A DNA stretch of 64,000 nucleotides from Hofstenia miamia. Its lineage: Eukaryota > Xenacoelomorpha > Acoela. The stretch is taken from positions 170,390 through 234,389 of the forward strand of contig SCFE01000104.1 of NCBI GenBank assembly GCA_004352715.1, given 5' to 3'. A program made the translations under genes and the position numbers. The notes under the pieces were generated by a model, which made no database searches, was not told where the DNA came from, and saw only the letters and a list, made by a program, of their open reading frames with translations. Below, piece by piece: positions 19,500-29,320 of this stretch (the first letter of the stretch is position 1; every line of letters starts with the position of its first letter).

Positions 19500-22046
19500 T
19501 TAACAGTTTTGCCTCATAACCAGCTCCTTCAGGAATGTAAAGAAAACCTTTTTACATATTTTTTGAATATGCCTGTCAAATGAAAGCTTAGAATCAAATG
19601 TAAAACAAAGTACCGTAACTTTTTTGACAATGGGTATATCCAAAATGGAGGTAATGTCATACACATTTTTACGAAAAATCAATTCCAATTTCTTCGATTT
19701 AGAGTGATTAATCTTCACAATTCTTGCTCTGAGTCTTTGGCAGTAGGATTGGTGTTCCGGAAGCAAATGTCGGAGCACGTGTTCTTTATTACCTGCAATA
19801 CTTTGGAGCAATTTCTTGTCATAATCATGTATTATCGTTTTGATTGGAGTGAATTTATCGATGATGCCATAGTTTTTAGCTCGTTTCTGAACTGAATAAA
19901 TTCTATTAAGATGCATATCTGCAGCTCCTCCCCAGATTGTGCAGCAGTATATGAGTTGTGGAAGCACTATAGATGAATATAAATGTGCCAGTTCTTTACC
20001 TGAGAATCCTAGGCGCTTGAGCTTGAGAATAAGGTATATCTTACTGTTGGCCTTTTTAATAATGGTCTCAATATGGGCAGCAAAAGTCAGATTATCATCC
20101 AGAGTAACACCAAGGATTTTAATGGAATGTGAGCGTGATATGTTAGGTAATTCAGGTACAAACTGTCTCCCAAAATTGATTGTCATTTCTTGACTTTTAG
20201 AGATGTTGATCTTAAGGTTCTTCGATGAAAAATGATTATCCAGAGTATTGACGACCATAAAAGCCACGTCACCGGATTGATAACTGCCCGGGATGACCGA
20301 TGTGAGATCATCTGCAAATCCTGAAAGGCTGGCGTGAGCGACGTCTATGGGTATCCGGAAAGTGTCGTCAATGGACATATTAAACAAAATCGGGCCACTT
20401 ATAGTACCCTGCGGCACTCCACACTTTGATGGGAGTAAACCAGATGAAATACCATTAATGAAGGTATAATGGTGACGATTCGAGATAAAATCCAGGTACC
20501 ATTTGATAATATTGGAATCAACCATGGGCGACAAGGACATAAAACCATCAGAGATAGATTTGTGGCTGATCGTGTCGAAGGCTTTAGTCATATCCAGGGC
20601 AATGATCCTACAATAATTACTCGTGTGGTGACGAAGTTGAATGTCATGAAGGATTTTGATGAGCGCACAACTCGTTGAACTGCATTTCCCGAACCCGAAT
20701 TGGCCATGATTAAGGGTTGATTGATAAGTTCTGCAAACAAATTTATCGTAAACCATATGCTCAAATACTCTGGAAAAAACTGGAGTAATTGAAACAGGGT
20801 GGTGATGTTTTAGTTCGCTGGGATTAGTAATCTTCTGTATCGGAATAATTTGGGAAATTTTTCACTTGGATGGGAATTGGCTATTTGCGATGGATAAATT
20901 AAAGATAGAACACAGAGGTTGAGCAAGAAATGGCNACTGTCTCCCAAAATTGATTGTCATTTCTTGACTTTTAGAGATGTTGATCTTAAGGTTCTTCGAT
21001 GAAAAATGATTATCCAGAGTATTGACGACCATAAAAGCCACGTCACCTGATTGATAACTGCCCGGGACGACCAATGTGAGATCATCTGCAAATCCTGAAA
21101 GGCTGGCGTGATCGACGTCTATGGGTATCCGGAAAGTGTCGTCAATGGACATATTAAACAAAATCGGGCCACTTATAGTACCCTGCGGTACTCCACACTT
21201 TGATGGAAGTAAACCAGATGAAATACCATTAATAAAGGTATAATGGTGACGATTCGAGATAAAATCCAGGTACCATTTGATAATATTGGAATCAACCATG
21301 GGCGACAAGGACATAAAACCATCAGAAATAGATTTGTGGCTGATCGTGTCGAAGGCTTTAGTCATATCAAGTGCAATGATCCTACAATAATTACTCGTGT
21401 GGCGACAAAGTTGAATGTCATGAAGGATTTTGATGAGCGCACAACTCGTTGAACTGCCTTTCCTGAACCCGAATTGGCCATGGTTAAGGGTTGATTGATA
21501 AGTTCTGCAAACAAATTTATCGTAAACCATACGTTCAAATACTCTGGAAAAAACTGGAGTAATTGAAACAGGGCGGTGATGTTTTAGTTCACTGGGCTTA
21601 GTAATCTTCGGTATCGGAATAATTTGGGAAATTTTCCACTTGGATGGGAATTGGCTATTTGCGATGGATAAATTAAAGATAGAACACAGAGGTTGAGCAA
21701 GAAATGGCGCAGCGTACTTGGCAATCCAGTAAGGCAAGCCAATGTTTTCGTTTGCTGTCTTTTTGACCCGAATAAGATACCGATAAACCTCATCAGCAGT
21801 GAAAAAAGGAGAATGTGAGGAAGGCAGATCATCTGGAATATTAATACTTTCTCCTTCACATGAGAAAGAGTTGAAATACTCGTTTAGCTGCTCGGCTGAA
21901 AAAGCACACTCGGTCTTGGCCTGACCTGACATGTAGCTCATAACATTCTGCCACCACATTCTGCTTCCAATCTTCCCATTGTCTCTGCCAATCTGTTTAA
22001 TCCGATTTCGAATTTCGACGTCAATTTGTTTCGCCTCAAAAAACAA
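19500..22046 (-). pseudogene. LINE ORF2 reverse transcriptase and C-terminal region
   Basis: From about 22070 the RT frame reads FFEAKQIDVEIRNRIKQIG, then the RT blocks: IIPIPKITKPSELKHHRPVS, the HGQFGFRKGSSTSCAL segment, RIIALDMTKAFDTISH (catalytic Asp), GVPQGTISGPILFN, and GFADDLT (the FADD box), followed by LKINISKSQEM and IKILGVTLDD. The C-terminal region includes IVLPQLIYCCTIWGG. Blocks from RPVS to LKINISK appear twice because 20162-20934 and 20936-21708 are two versions of the same 773 bp. Several residues differ between them, for instance GKC versus RKG in the FGF.. box. Read once, this is a near-complete RT. Confidence 0.85.
20162..21708. repeat. 773-bp apparent duplication joined by one N (unmerged overlap)
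   Basis: 20162-20934 and 20936-21708 have equal length and differ at roughly a couple of percent of positions by eye, with no indels noticed. The N at 20935 lies exactly at the boundary. Either two haplotypes or two LINE copies were scaffolded end to end. Confidence 0.88.
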
Positions 22047-22945
22047 GTCTTTCTCATGAATCTGTTCTTTTTCTTGAGAAAGATTTTTACTACTGGAGTA
22101 ATGTACACAGGATCTTTTTCATGAAGAACAACCTGTCTAAGCGGGCAAGATGCCTCATACACGGCAAAAACTATATTCTCTAATTGCTGTACTGCTTCAT
22201 CAACATTTGTCGACCAGTAAATAGGGGCGAAATTGAATTTTGAAATGTTATTAACAAAAAGCTCACGATACTTTTCACGTTGATCATGGAAACGACCAAC
22301 TCTTTTCTTGTTACTAGAGCCGGGTACACTCCATATGACACCTTTATGGTCGGTGCAAACTACGGATTGATAAGTGCAGATATTTTCAGCCGATTGGTAA
22401 GTCATATAAACCAAATCTAAAGTCTTACTTCCATGAGTCGGATCAAAATTAAGTTGAATTAAACCACAGTCGGCAATTAAACTTTCCGGATTGAGTTCAT
22501 TAAAATCGCCACAAAGAATAAAATTGTCGAATCGATTGGTACGCATAAAACTTTCAACTGACTCCACGATATGGTCGGAAACTTCATTCATTACTGAGGC
22601 ATTAGGGGGGGGTAGTATAGGCAGCATATAAGATATTTGGTGTAATTGACACAGTTCTAGCCACAGCACCTCGAAGGACTCAAAGCCTTGCGGATATAAT
22701 TGATTACATTCTAAGGATTGATGAAGAAAGGCACAGACTCCTCCACCAACATTTTTACTGCTATTTAAATTGGATCGGTCGTGTCGAAACAGTTTAAAGT
22801 TCTCGATAGCAACAAAACTGTCATCAATTTCATTTGTAAGCCATGTTTCTGTTATAAAGCAGGCTTTCAAGGATTGACTAGTTATATCAGCAGACAGGTG
22901 ATAGACAGCATTAGGTTTTTTCAAGGATCTGGCATTGAGCAGCAT
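21938..22945 (-). pseudogene. LINE ORF2 N-terminal part: AP-type endonuclease
   Basis: This domain nicks target DNA to prime reverse transcription. Visible motifs: LLNARSLKK at the start; ITETWL with the catalytic Glu; a D-H pair and GGGVCAF; FILCGDFNELN with catalytic Asp and Asn; THGSKTLDLVY; CTDHKGVIW with the Asp-His pair. All the catalytic residues expected are present. The ORF is in the same frame as ORF1 and separated from it only by one UGA. Its open frame runs to 21938, but similarity shifts to the next frame around 22050-22080, near a run of T (plus strand), so a frameshift separates it from the RT domain. Confidence 0.85.
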
Positions 22946-22966
22946 GAATCGGATTCTTTCATCTAG

Positions 22967-23997
22967 TCAACAGGATGTGTTTACTTCTTGTCCATCGACG
23001 AACAACTTGAGGTTTCTTATTTTCACTGATGCTCTCGGCGTCCCGTTAGCTATCATCTCATATCGCTTCTTCAACAAAGTGCGCTCAATATTCATTTCCT
23101 CTCTGGTCAGTTCCTTTGAAAGGTAAACAGTTTCTTTGAAGTTTTTAAGACAATAGGATCTCGAAAGGATTTTTCGGGTAGTCCACACGCTGTTGAAACG
23201 AACAATTAAGGGCCTGGGTCTTCTTTCATTGAATTTCCCAGCTCGGAAGCAATCTGATATGTTTACTTTCTCTCCAATCACATGCTCCGATTATTTCATT
23301 GGCTTTCGCTAGGTCATTATCAAGCTTCTCGGATCTGGTATTTGGTTCCTTGGCTCGACGAAACATAGCAATTGGTATTTTTTGCAATTCGGAGGCAATT
23401 TTGCGTTCCAATTCATCCAATGTCTCGAATTTCATACCAGCAGGTGAATACACTTGTGAACGCAAATACGACCATAACCAANGGTCTTCTTTCATTGAAT
23501 TTTCCAGCTCGGAAGCAATCTGATATGTTTACTTTCTCTCCAATCACATGCTCGATTATTTCATTGGCTTTCGCTATGTCATTATCAAGCTTCTCTGATC
23601 TGGTATTTGGTTCCTTGTTCTCTGGGATATTCTGAATTCTAATGCCCAAAGGCTGATCAGGTCTTACTGTTTGCATGACTTTAAGTTGCTGCGCCAAATT
23701 AGTGAACGCCGAATCAAATTTTTTCTCAAATGCTTTAACTTCGTCTTGGACTTCCTTCAATTGAGCACTGCCAAAATCCGAAGTCTCCCGACTAGATAAA
23801 CACTCATTACAAAACCAAACTAGATTGTCAAACTTTGAAATGACGATAAACTCATCTTTCGTGATGTTGTTGCACTCGGCGTGTGGCCAGACGTGACACT
23901 TGTCGCATTGTATCCAGTTTTTCCCGGTCCTCTTCTTGCAGTTCGAACAGTTCTCCTTTCGCTTCAGTCACTGAGCACACACGGCGACTCCGTCCAT
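22967..23997 (-). pseudogene. LINE ORF1: PHD finger plus coiled coil and nucleic-acid-binding domain
   Basis: From an ATG at 23997, nine codons are followed by an in-frame TGA (23968-23970). The same frame then continues with RKENCSNCKKRTG, QCDKCHVWPHAEC and WFCNECL: Cys4-His-Cys3 spacing of a PHD finger, as known in CR1-type ORF1 proteins. Next comes a charged helical stretch (KEVQDEVKAFEKKFDSAF) likely to form a coiled coil. The last part (23281-22967) has NISDCFRAGKFNERRPRP, LIVRFNS and a basic helix, the RNA-binding end typical of CR1/L2 ORF1. An N at 23482 joins two pieces, and a 135-bp stretch is repeated on either side with diverging continuation. The stop at codon 10 and the join make this copy non-functional as assembled. 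Confidence 0.78.
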
Positions 23998-24001
23998 CCA
24001 T

Positions 24002-24540
24002 ATATATGAAACAACCTATTTAATCTGTGTAATAACAATAAAAGTAAAAGTAAAATTCAAAAATTTATATTTAAATCTTAAATTTATTTTGAAAAATGAA
24101 TTATTCTATCACAGATTATTATACAATCTACTACAATATTTAGTGTTTTGCAATATAAATTTTTGTGTGTGTTCTTTAATATTCCATTGCTTCGGCTATT
24201 CCTGTTTTCAACGTCTTAGCTGTGATTTCGAAGTAAGTTTTTTCTTGTTGTTCTCAATTCATAGTAACATAGGAAAATTGTGATATTTGGTTTTGGACAT
24301 AGTAAAATTAATAGGAAGGTAATACCAAAAAAAGCAATTTAAATTCTATCAATATATTGTAATTATAGTTGATGATAATTTTAGGGAATTAGATTCATAC
24401 AAAGCTTACAAATAAGCCAAGAAATGAATTTTTTGGAATTTCGGGAGAGCAATAATCAAGTTCCAGTCATAACCAAAGTCAAACAAATCAGAAACGGGTT
24501 TAATTCTTGTTGGTGGACAAATAGAGATAAAGAAGCAACC
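24002..24540. other. AT-rich spacer
   Basis: No recognised feature. A plus-strand frame at 24424-24636 runs into the Tc1 terminus and is not a gene. Confidence 0.5.
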
Positions 24541-24542
24541 TA

Positions 24543-25145
24543 TAGTGGCAGCCACTGGATTAGAATCACCCCAACATTATTGAAAAACAGCTCATTCATA
24601 TTTAAAACATTTTTTCTCAGTAATATGCATATCTAATTCAGTTACAATACACATATACATTAACTAACATAGAAAACAATTCTTCAACAAGTTAGTATTG
24701 TGTTGGTCCACTTTTCACCAATAGAAACTTCGTTGATGCGGCTCGGCATGGATTCAACCAATGTTGGACAATAGTCAGGTGTAATTTCCTTTAACCAAAC
24801 TTGTTTCAATTTTGAGATGAAATCGATTTCAGATATTGGATGCAATTTGCTAACCTGTCGTTTGACCATTGTCCAGCAATGCTCAATTGGGATTGATGTC
24901 TGGGGAAGACCCTGGCTAGGATTCCAACAATATGATGTCATTGGTCAACAACAATTGCTTCACACTTCTATAGTGTGGCAGGGAGCTGAATCCTGCTGAA
25001 ATAAGGAACAATTACTCACTGCCATGAACATTGGAAGCGTTCTTCTTTAATATGAATAAATAAATAGTTGCACGTGGTGGCAAGATAGAGATAGAGTGTG
25101 ACTCACGATACTAACTTGTTGATTCTAATCCAGCGTCCGCCACTG
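24543..25145 (-). mobile_element. Deleted Tc1/mariner element
   Basis: Ends are inverted repeats: left TAGTGGCAGCCACTGG then ATTAGAATCA, right reversed CAGTGGCGGACGCTGG then ATTAGAATCA. TA flanks at 24541-24542 and 25146-25147. It is 603 bp and keeps only the transposase C terminus, so most of the gene has been lost. Confidence 0.8.
24684..24941 (-). pseudogene. Tc1/mariner transposase C-terminal fragment
   Basis: The minus strand encodes IEHCWTMVKRQ, matching the Tc1 'NPIE.LW..LK' segment that carries the third catalytic acidic residue, then WLKEITPDYCPTLVESMPSR, the conserved tail. The preceding Ser-Pro-Asp-Leu segment is garbled and the DNA-binding and first two catalytic parts are missing. 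The tail resembles the intact transposase at 34465-35433 in layout, but the two elements have different termini, so they belong to different families. Confidence 0.78.
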
Positions 25146-25147
25146 TA

Positions 25148-26056
25148 GTTTAAACATAAATGGCCATTAGCCGAAAATTGAGGCCCAATTAGGCCCATTA
25201 TTTACATTCTAGACATTTTAAGCCCATTTTACGATCGTTGACAAAAACAATTCTTGAATTTTTTGGTTTGCTTGAACAAAATTGATTATATTAGATTGTA
25301 GTACTAGAAGAGCATTTGATACTATTTTAATATAATTTACATTGATTTTTCAACACATTGCTTTTAAGTTAATAGGATTTATTACATTTGAGTTGATTAG
25401 CATGCACTACTGAGTAAGTCGTCCAATTTTTCTAATACCTCAGTTCAAAAAAGACCCTATCCTGCCCGGTATATCATATATGTACATTTTTGATCTCAAG
25501 ACAGTAATGAAGCACAAAGTTTTCCAATTGCATTTGAAAAATCATAATTATATTTTAAATCCATTCTTATTTATTGTTATAATACATATTTACATTCGGA
25601 TCCGTTTCGGATCGAGAACTAAATGGTTTTGATTGGATCGGGTAAGGATTGCGAAGCTTCAGGTCCTAAAATTTTAGATCCGATTCAATCTCTGTGATTA
25701 CTGCACAAGCATTCAAGTTCGAATCTAGCAATTTCTTGTGGCAAAACTGAAATCCTTCATTGAATTTGATTAAATTTGTATTCATTATATTTTTCTTTGC
25801 AGATTATTATTACATGACTTTTGAATTCTTACAGAATGCCTTTATTTTATCTAATGTGTAGCATACTTTATAAATATTTTTCATTTCTAAATATGTCCTA
25901 TAAATATATTAATATCATTTAGAATCGAATTGTACACAATGTGGCAATGAAATTCTTTACCATGCGCATAGTTCTGGTTAAATACGCAAGAGTTTGTAAT
26001 TGCGTTCATACATAAATTTCATTTTTTTCTTTATTGTAGAAGTAAATCCATAAAAT
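25148..26056. other. AT-rich spacer
   Basis: No gene. A patch at 25158-25230 has several GGCCCA/GGCCATTA-like words reminiscent of the subrepeats in the element at 27.2-29.3 kb, too weak to annotate as a copy. Confidence 0.4.
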
Positions 26057-26450
26057 ACTTTCTCGTTTTTGAATGTTTATACTAATACTATCATAAAATT
26101 TTCAATATGTTAACATATTACGTAGTATTTACAAAGATTGAAGTCGTAGCAGTTGAATTTCTTGAAAATTAACCTATTTTTAAAAATTAATTAGTAAATA
26201 TCACTAACTTGTTTCATGTAATTTCGAATTATTATAAAATTTCGAAATTTTTGTATGTGTGCATTCATTTTTTGCGAAAAAAATTTGTACTAGAGTTGTG
26301 AAAATCAATTCTCCTAAAGAGGAGGCATTTCTAATCACAGATCAATGTGAAAGCACTCTGGAGAAAATAATTCCCAAATAACAACAAAACTTAATAACCC
26401 TACAAGATATAAAGTCGATTTCTTCTTATATGACAGTAGAAAAACGCCGA
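26057..26450 (+). repeat. Dispersed repeat, inverted partner of 30905-31302
   Basis: Reading this segment forward and 31302-30905 in reverse gives the same sequence with substitutions and indels. Shared words include CTTTCTCGTTTTTGAATG, TTATACTAATA, and CGAATTATTATAAAATTTC. The copies are clearly old. I do not see coding capacity. Confidence 0.7.
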
Positions 26451-26639
26451 CTGCTGTTATCAGAAAGAGTAAGTAGAACCAGTAAATTGAAATGCAATGA
26501 GATGCCATGAAATATATTTCATCATAAATATGACACCTCCTTGGCAAATGTGCAAGTGCTGTTATTTTTTTTCGGAAGTTCAAGTTGTGCTAATACCAAA
26601 TTTCATCATTGGGGTCATTGCCCATTATGTAATGTGAGA

Positions 26640-26837
26640 TGTATTTTTAAAACATTGCTACAATGAACTTTTCATAACTGAAACATGTCGTCAGTTTGCC
26701 TAAAGCCTAAAATTCAAAAGTAAAATTTTGTTGAAAAATTAATTTTTCCAATTTATTTTTGTCAAAATTATTTCGTCATAGTTGGCGTCAAATAATTTCT
26801 CTATATTCTCATACGCCAAATAGACATAGGTGTTACG
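26640..26837 (-). repeat. LTR-like repeat fragment (partner of 36190-36408)
   Basis: On the minus strand it starts GTAACACCTATG, then CTATTTGGC, and matches 36408 downward, which starts TGTAACACCTATGGC. TGTAACACC is a common start of Gypsy LTRs. The similarity fades after about 200 bp. LTR identity is inferred, not proven. Confidence 0.4.
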
Positions 26838-26849
26838 AGAACGTCAGGT

Positions 26850-27160
26850 CTGTCCCATTGGCACATTCTTCTGCTCATCTTACCTACTAAATTTCCTCAA
26901 ACGAAAAACGCTCTTCAGTGTAATTGATTTACCTGACGCATATAAAACTGAGCAAGTGGTTCTCCAAGATATGCGCATTCAACACTCCTTTTGGACAATA
27001 TTATTGGAGAAGTCTGCCTAGTGGATTTGTATCGGCATCATATAAAGTTCAATAAATGTTTGACAGTATATTTGGAGAAATGATAGCCATACATGATGAT
27101 TTATGCATTGCTACAGAAGATGAAGTAAGTTATGTATTTGAACGAGAAAGAAAACAACCA
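26850..27160 (+). pseudogene. Gypsy-type reverse transcriptase fragment
   Basis: Plus-strand frames give YLLNFLKRKTLFSVIDLPDA, the first RT Asp box of Ty3/Gypsy Pol. After a frameshift near 27005 comes SLPSGFVSASYKVQ, stop, MFDSIFGEM and AIHDDLCIATEDE, in which HDD stands for the usual YxDD catalytic box. The order and spacing match Gypsy RT palm, so this is a real but dead fragment of about 100 codons. It begins immediately beside an LTR-like repeat in opposite orientation, and its right side stops where the CCCAGGAAACA element begins (27168). Neither protease nor RNase H is visible next to it. Confidence 0.7.
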
Positions 27161-27167
27161 ATCATTA

Positions 27168-29319
27168 CCCAGGAAACATTCCATTTTTGGTCCACTAATG
27201 GGCCATTGTTGGTGCCATTATTGTCCATTGGTGGTAAATGGCCGCTGGCCCATTGTTGGCCCAACAATGTTTGCCAACCGTAATCCATTACTGGGCCATT
27301 GGTGAGCCAAGAATGGCCGATTAATGGGCCATTGATGGCAATCAGTAGGTTTTGATAATATAGCATTAAATTTTATATGCAGAAAACAATTTTATATTGT
27401 TAAGCAGTTCAAACATTACTGTTTAAACAAACACAAGCCCAACAAAGGACAATACGATACCTTTGGGATCCTGTCATTCATATTTAATACTAACATTTGT
27501 TAGAAATTTGAAAGAAAGTTTTGGTTATAAATGATAACAATAAGCATAAAAATCTGCCAAATTTACCAAAAATTTTTAATTTTAAAATTAAGTACACTTT
27601 TGAAATAATACTATCTTAAGTCGTGAAAAATCTCTTCTGCTGAAGTGTAGCTTTCTTATATAACTGTTAATTTCAAAGTGTCCAAATGTTTATGAATAAA
27701 TTATTTTTAAAATACGTTTAGCAGGTATATCATAATTTCTACAAATTAAAAATTTCAAAATATTTTTTCGTATTTCCTTTTATTATATTAAAAAGAACTA
27801 GGAATCAAAATAATGAAGTGACTTTTATTTGCAAGCATCTGCTCATTGATTATTGATTACTAAGGTTGCTACTGATGCCACTAATGGTCCCCCAATGGGA
27901 CACTGATGGCATCAGTGGTCACAAATATTGCATGTTTTTGCCACCAGCAGTTTACTGATTATGGCCAATGTTATATTATGATTTGTAATTCGCAACTTGG
28001 TATAATTTGATTGAGTTATGGCCATCGGCGTATTTTGGAGAGCCTTGCACCTGCCCCTCTTTGGGCAGGCTAATTTCAACTCATTCTTATACGATCTGAT
28101 CGATATATTGATGAACAGTCTTTTTGTTTGACATAAAGTGCAAAAAGTAGTATTTTATTTATTCTTATTAACCCCGTCAGTCTTTTTGGTTTATTTATCA
28201 TTTATGCATGGGCGAATGCGGTATTATGCTAAGAGGGTGAAAAAATACCTATGCCTATATGTCTCTGATAAGAATTAGGCCTTCCGCTTTTAGAAATACC
28301 TCAATACGCGCCTGGTTAAGGATACAGTTGAAACTGTGTATAGCATATTATAGTTAAGATGGAACACCTTGCTTCAAACAATTGAGTTCATTATAAAGTG
28401 CTCATAAAAACAAGAGCTGGAATAGTAAATTGTGCCATCAAATACAAAAGGTTAAGTAAATTCATTTGTATTGAAAATTAAATTTGATCAGTCATAATTG
28501 TAAATTATTAAATTCATATTTGTTTGCTAGATGGCAGATGCCATTAATGGGACATTATTGGGCAATTAATGGCTATGAGAAACTGATAAATAATACTTTT
28601 TGNNATACGATCTGATCGATATATTGATGAACAGTCTTTTTGTTTGACATAAAGTGCAAAAAGTAGTATTTTATTTATTCTTATTAACCCCGTCAGTCTT
28701 TTTGGTTTATTTATCATTTATGCATGGGCGAATGCGGTATTATGCTAAGAGGGTGAAAAAATACCTATGCCTATATGTCTCTGATAAGAATTAGGCCTTC
28801 CGCTTTTAGAAATACCTCAATACGCGCCTGGTTAAGGATACAGTTGAAACTGTGTATAGCATATTATAGTTAAGATGGAACACCTTGCTTCAAACAATTG
28901 AGTTCATTATAAAGTGCTCATAAAAACAAGAGCTGGCATAGTAAATTGTGCCATCAAATACAAAAGGTTAAGTAAATTCATTTGTATTGAAAATTAAATT
29001 TGATCAGTCATAATTGTAAATTATTAAATTCATATTTGTTTGCTAGATGGCAGATGCCATTAATGGGACATTATTGGGCAATTAATGGCTATGAGAAACT
29101 GATAAATAATACGTTTTGAAAATTGAAATCAAACTTTAATGTAATTCTTATGTTATATACAATAATATAATAATTTTTTTGTAAAATTGTGGAATTTTAA
29201 GATTCTTAAAACTTTGTTTTGTTGGTTATGGTTGGCAAATGAATGGCAAATGAGTGGCCATTGTTGACCAGGAGTGCAAGCAGTGAGCAGTTGTGGACCA
29301 ATAATGGTTGTTTCCTGGG
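27168..29319. mobile_element. Unclassified DNA element with CCCAGGAAACA inverted ends and GGCCATT subrepeats
   Basis: The left end reads CCCAGGAAACATTCC then ATTTTTGGTCCAC; the right end, reversed, reads CCCAGGAAACAACC then ATTATTGGTCCAC, so the terminal inverted repeats are about 28 bp. Behind both ends, and in inner patches (27865-27960, 28530-28580), are many imperfect copies of a short word like TGGGCCATTRTTGG or its inverse. No transposase frame is seen, so it is non-autonomous. I cannot find a convincing target-site duplication. The assembled length is inflated by a 514-bp overlap duplication around 28603; the true element is nearer 1.6 kb. Confidence 0.6.
28089..29118. repeat. 514-bp apparent duplication joined by NN (unmerged overlap)
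   Basis: 28089-28602 and 28605-29118 are equal in length with about two substitutions, and the boundary is the two Ns at 28603-28604. Confidence 0.9.
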
Positions 29320-29320
29320 G

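Larger units (their letters stand above)
19437..24001 (-). mobile_element. CR1/L2-like LINE, nearly complete
   Basis: Minus-strand order: ORF1 with PHD-type zinc finger, stop, apurinic-type endonuclease, reverse transcriptase, C-terminal region. This is the CR1/L2 superfamily layout. It contains frameshifts and two N joins (20935 and 23482), the first of which hides an overlap duplication of 773 bp. The 3' boundary is uncertain. Confidence 0.85.

Noticed and set aside
20469-20678. Plus-strand frames repeated at 21243-21452
   Set aside because: Antisense to the LINE reverse transcriptase, duplicated only through the unmerged overlap.
22967-23997. Possible reassignment of TGA to a sense codon, given many in-frame TGAs in elements
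   Set aside because: The host NT5DC1-like and S29 coding sequences need no TGA, and the TGAs in repeats are explained by CpG-type decay.
26335-26583. Minus-strand frame with hydrophobic segments
   Set aside because: No ATG at its start. It overlaps a dispersed non-coding repeat whose inverted copy does not preserve the frame.
27130-27366. Minus-strand frame rich in GPLxxQxW repeats
   Set aside because: It is a translation of the GGCCATT-type subrepeats at the element terminus, not a protein.
28089-29118. CRISPR-like or satellite array
   Set aside because: Only two long copies meeting at Ns; this is contig overlap, not a spaced repeat array.
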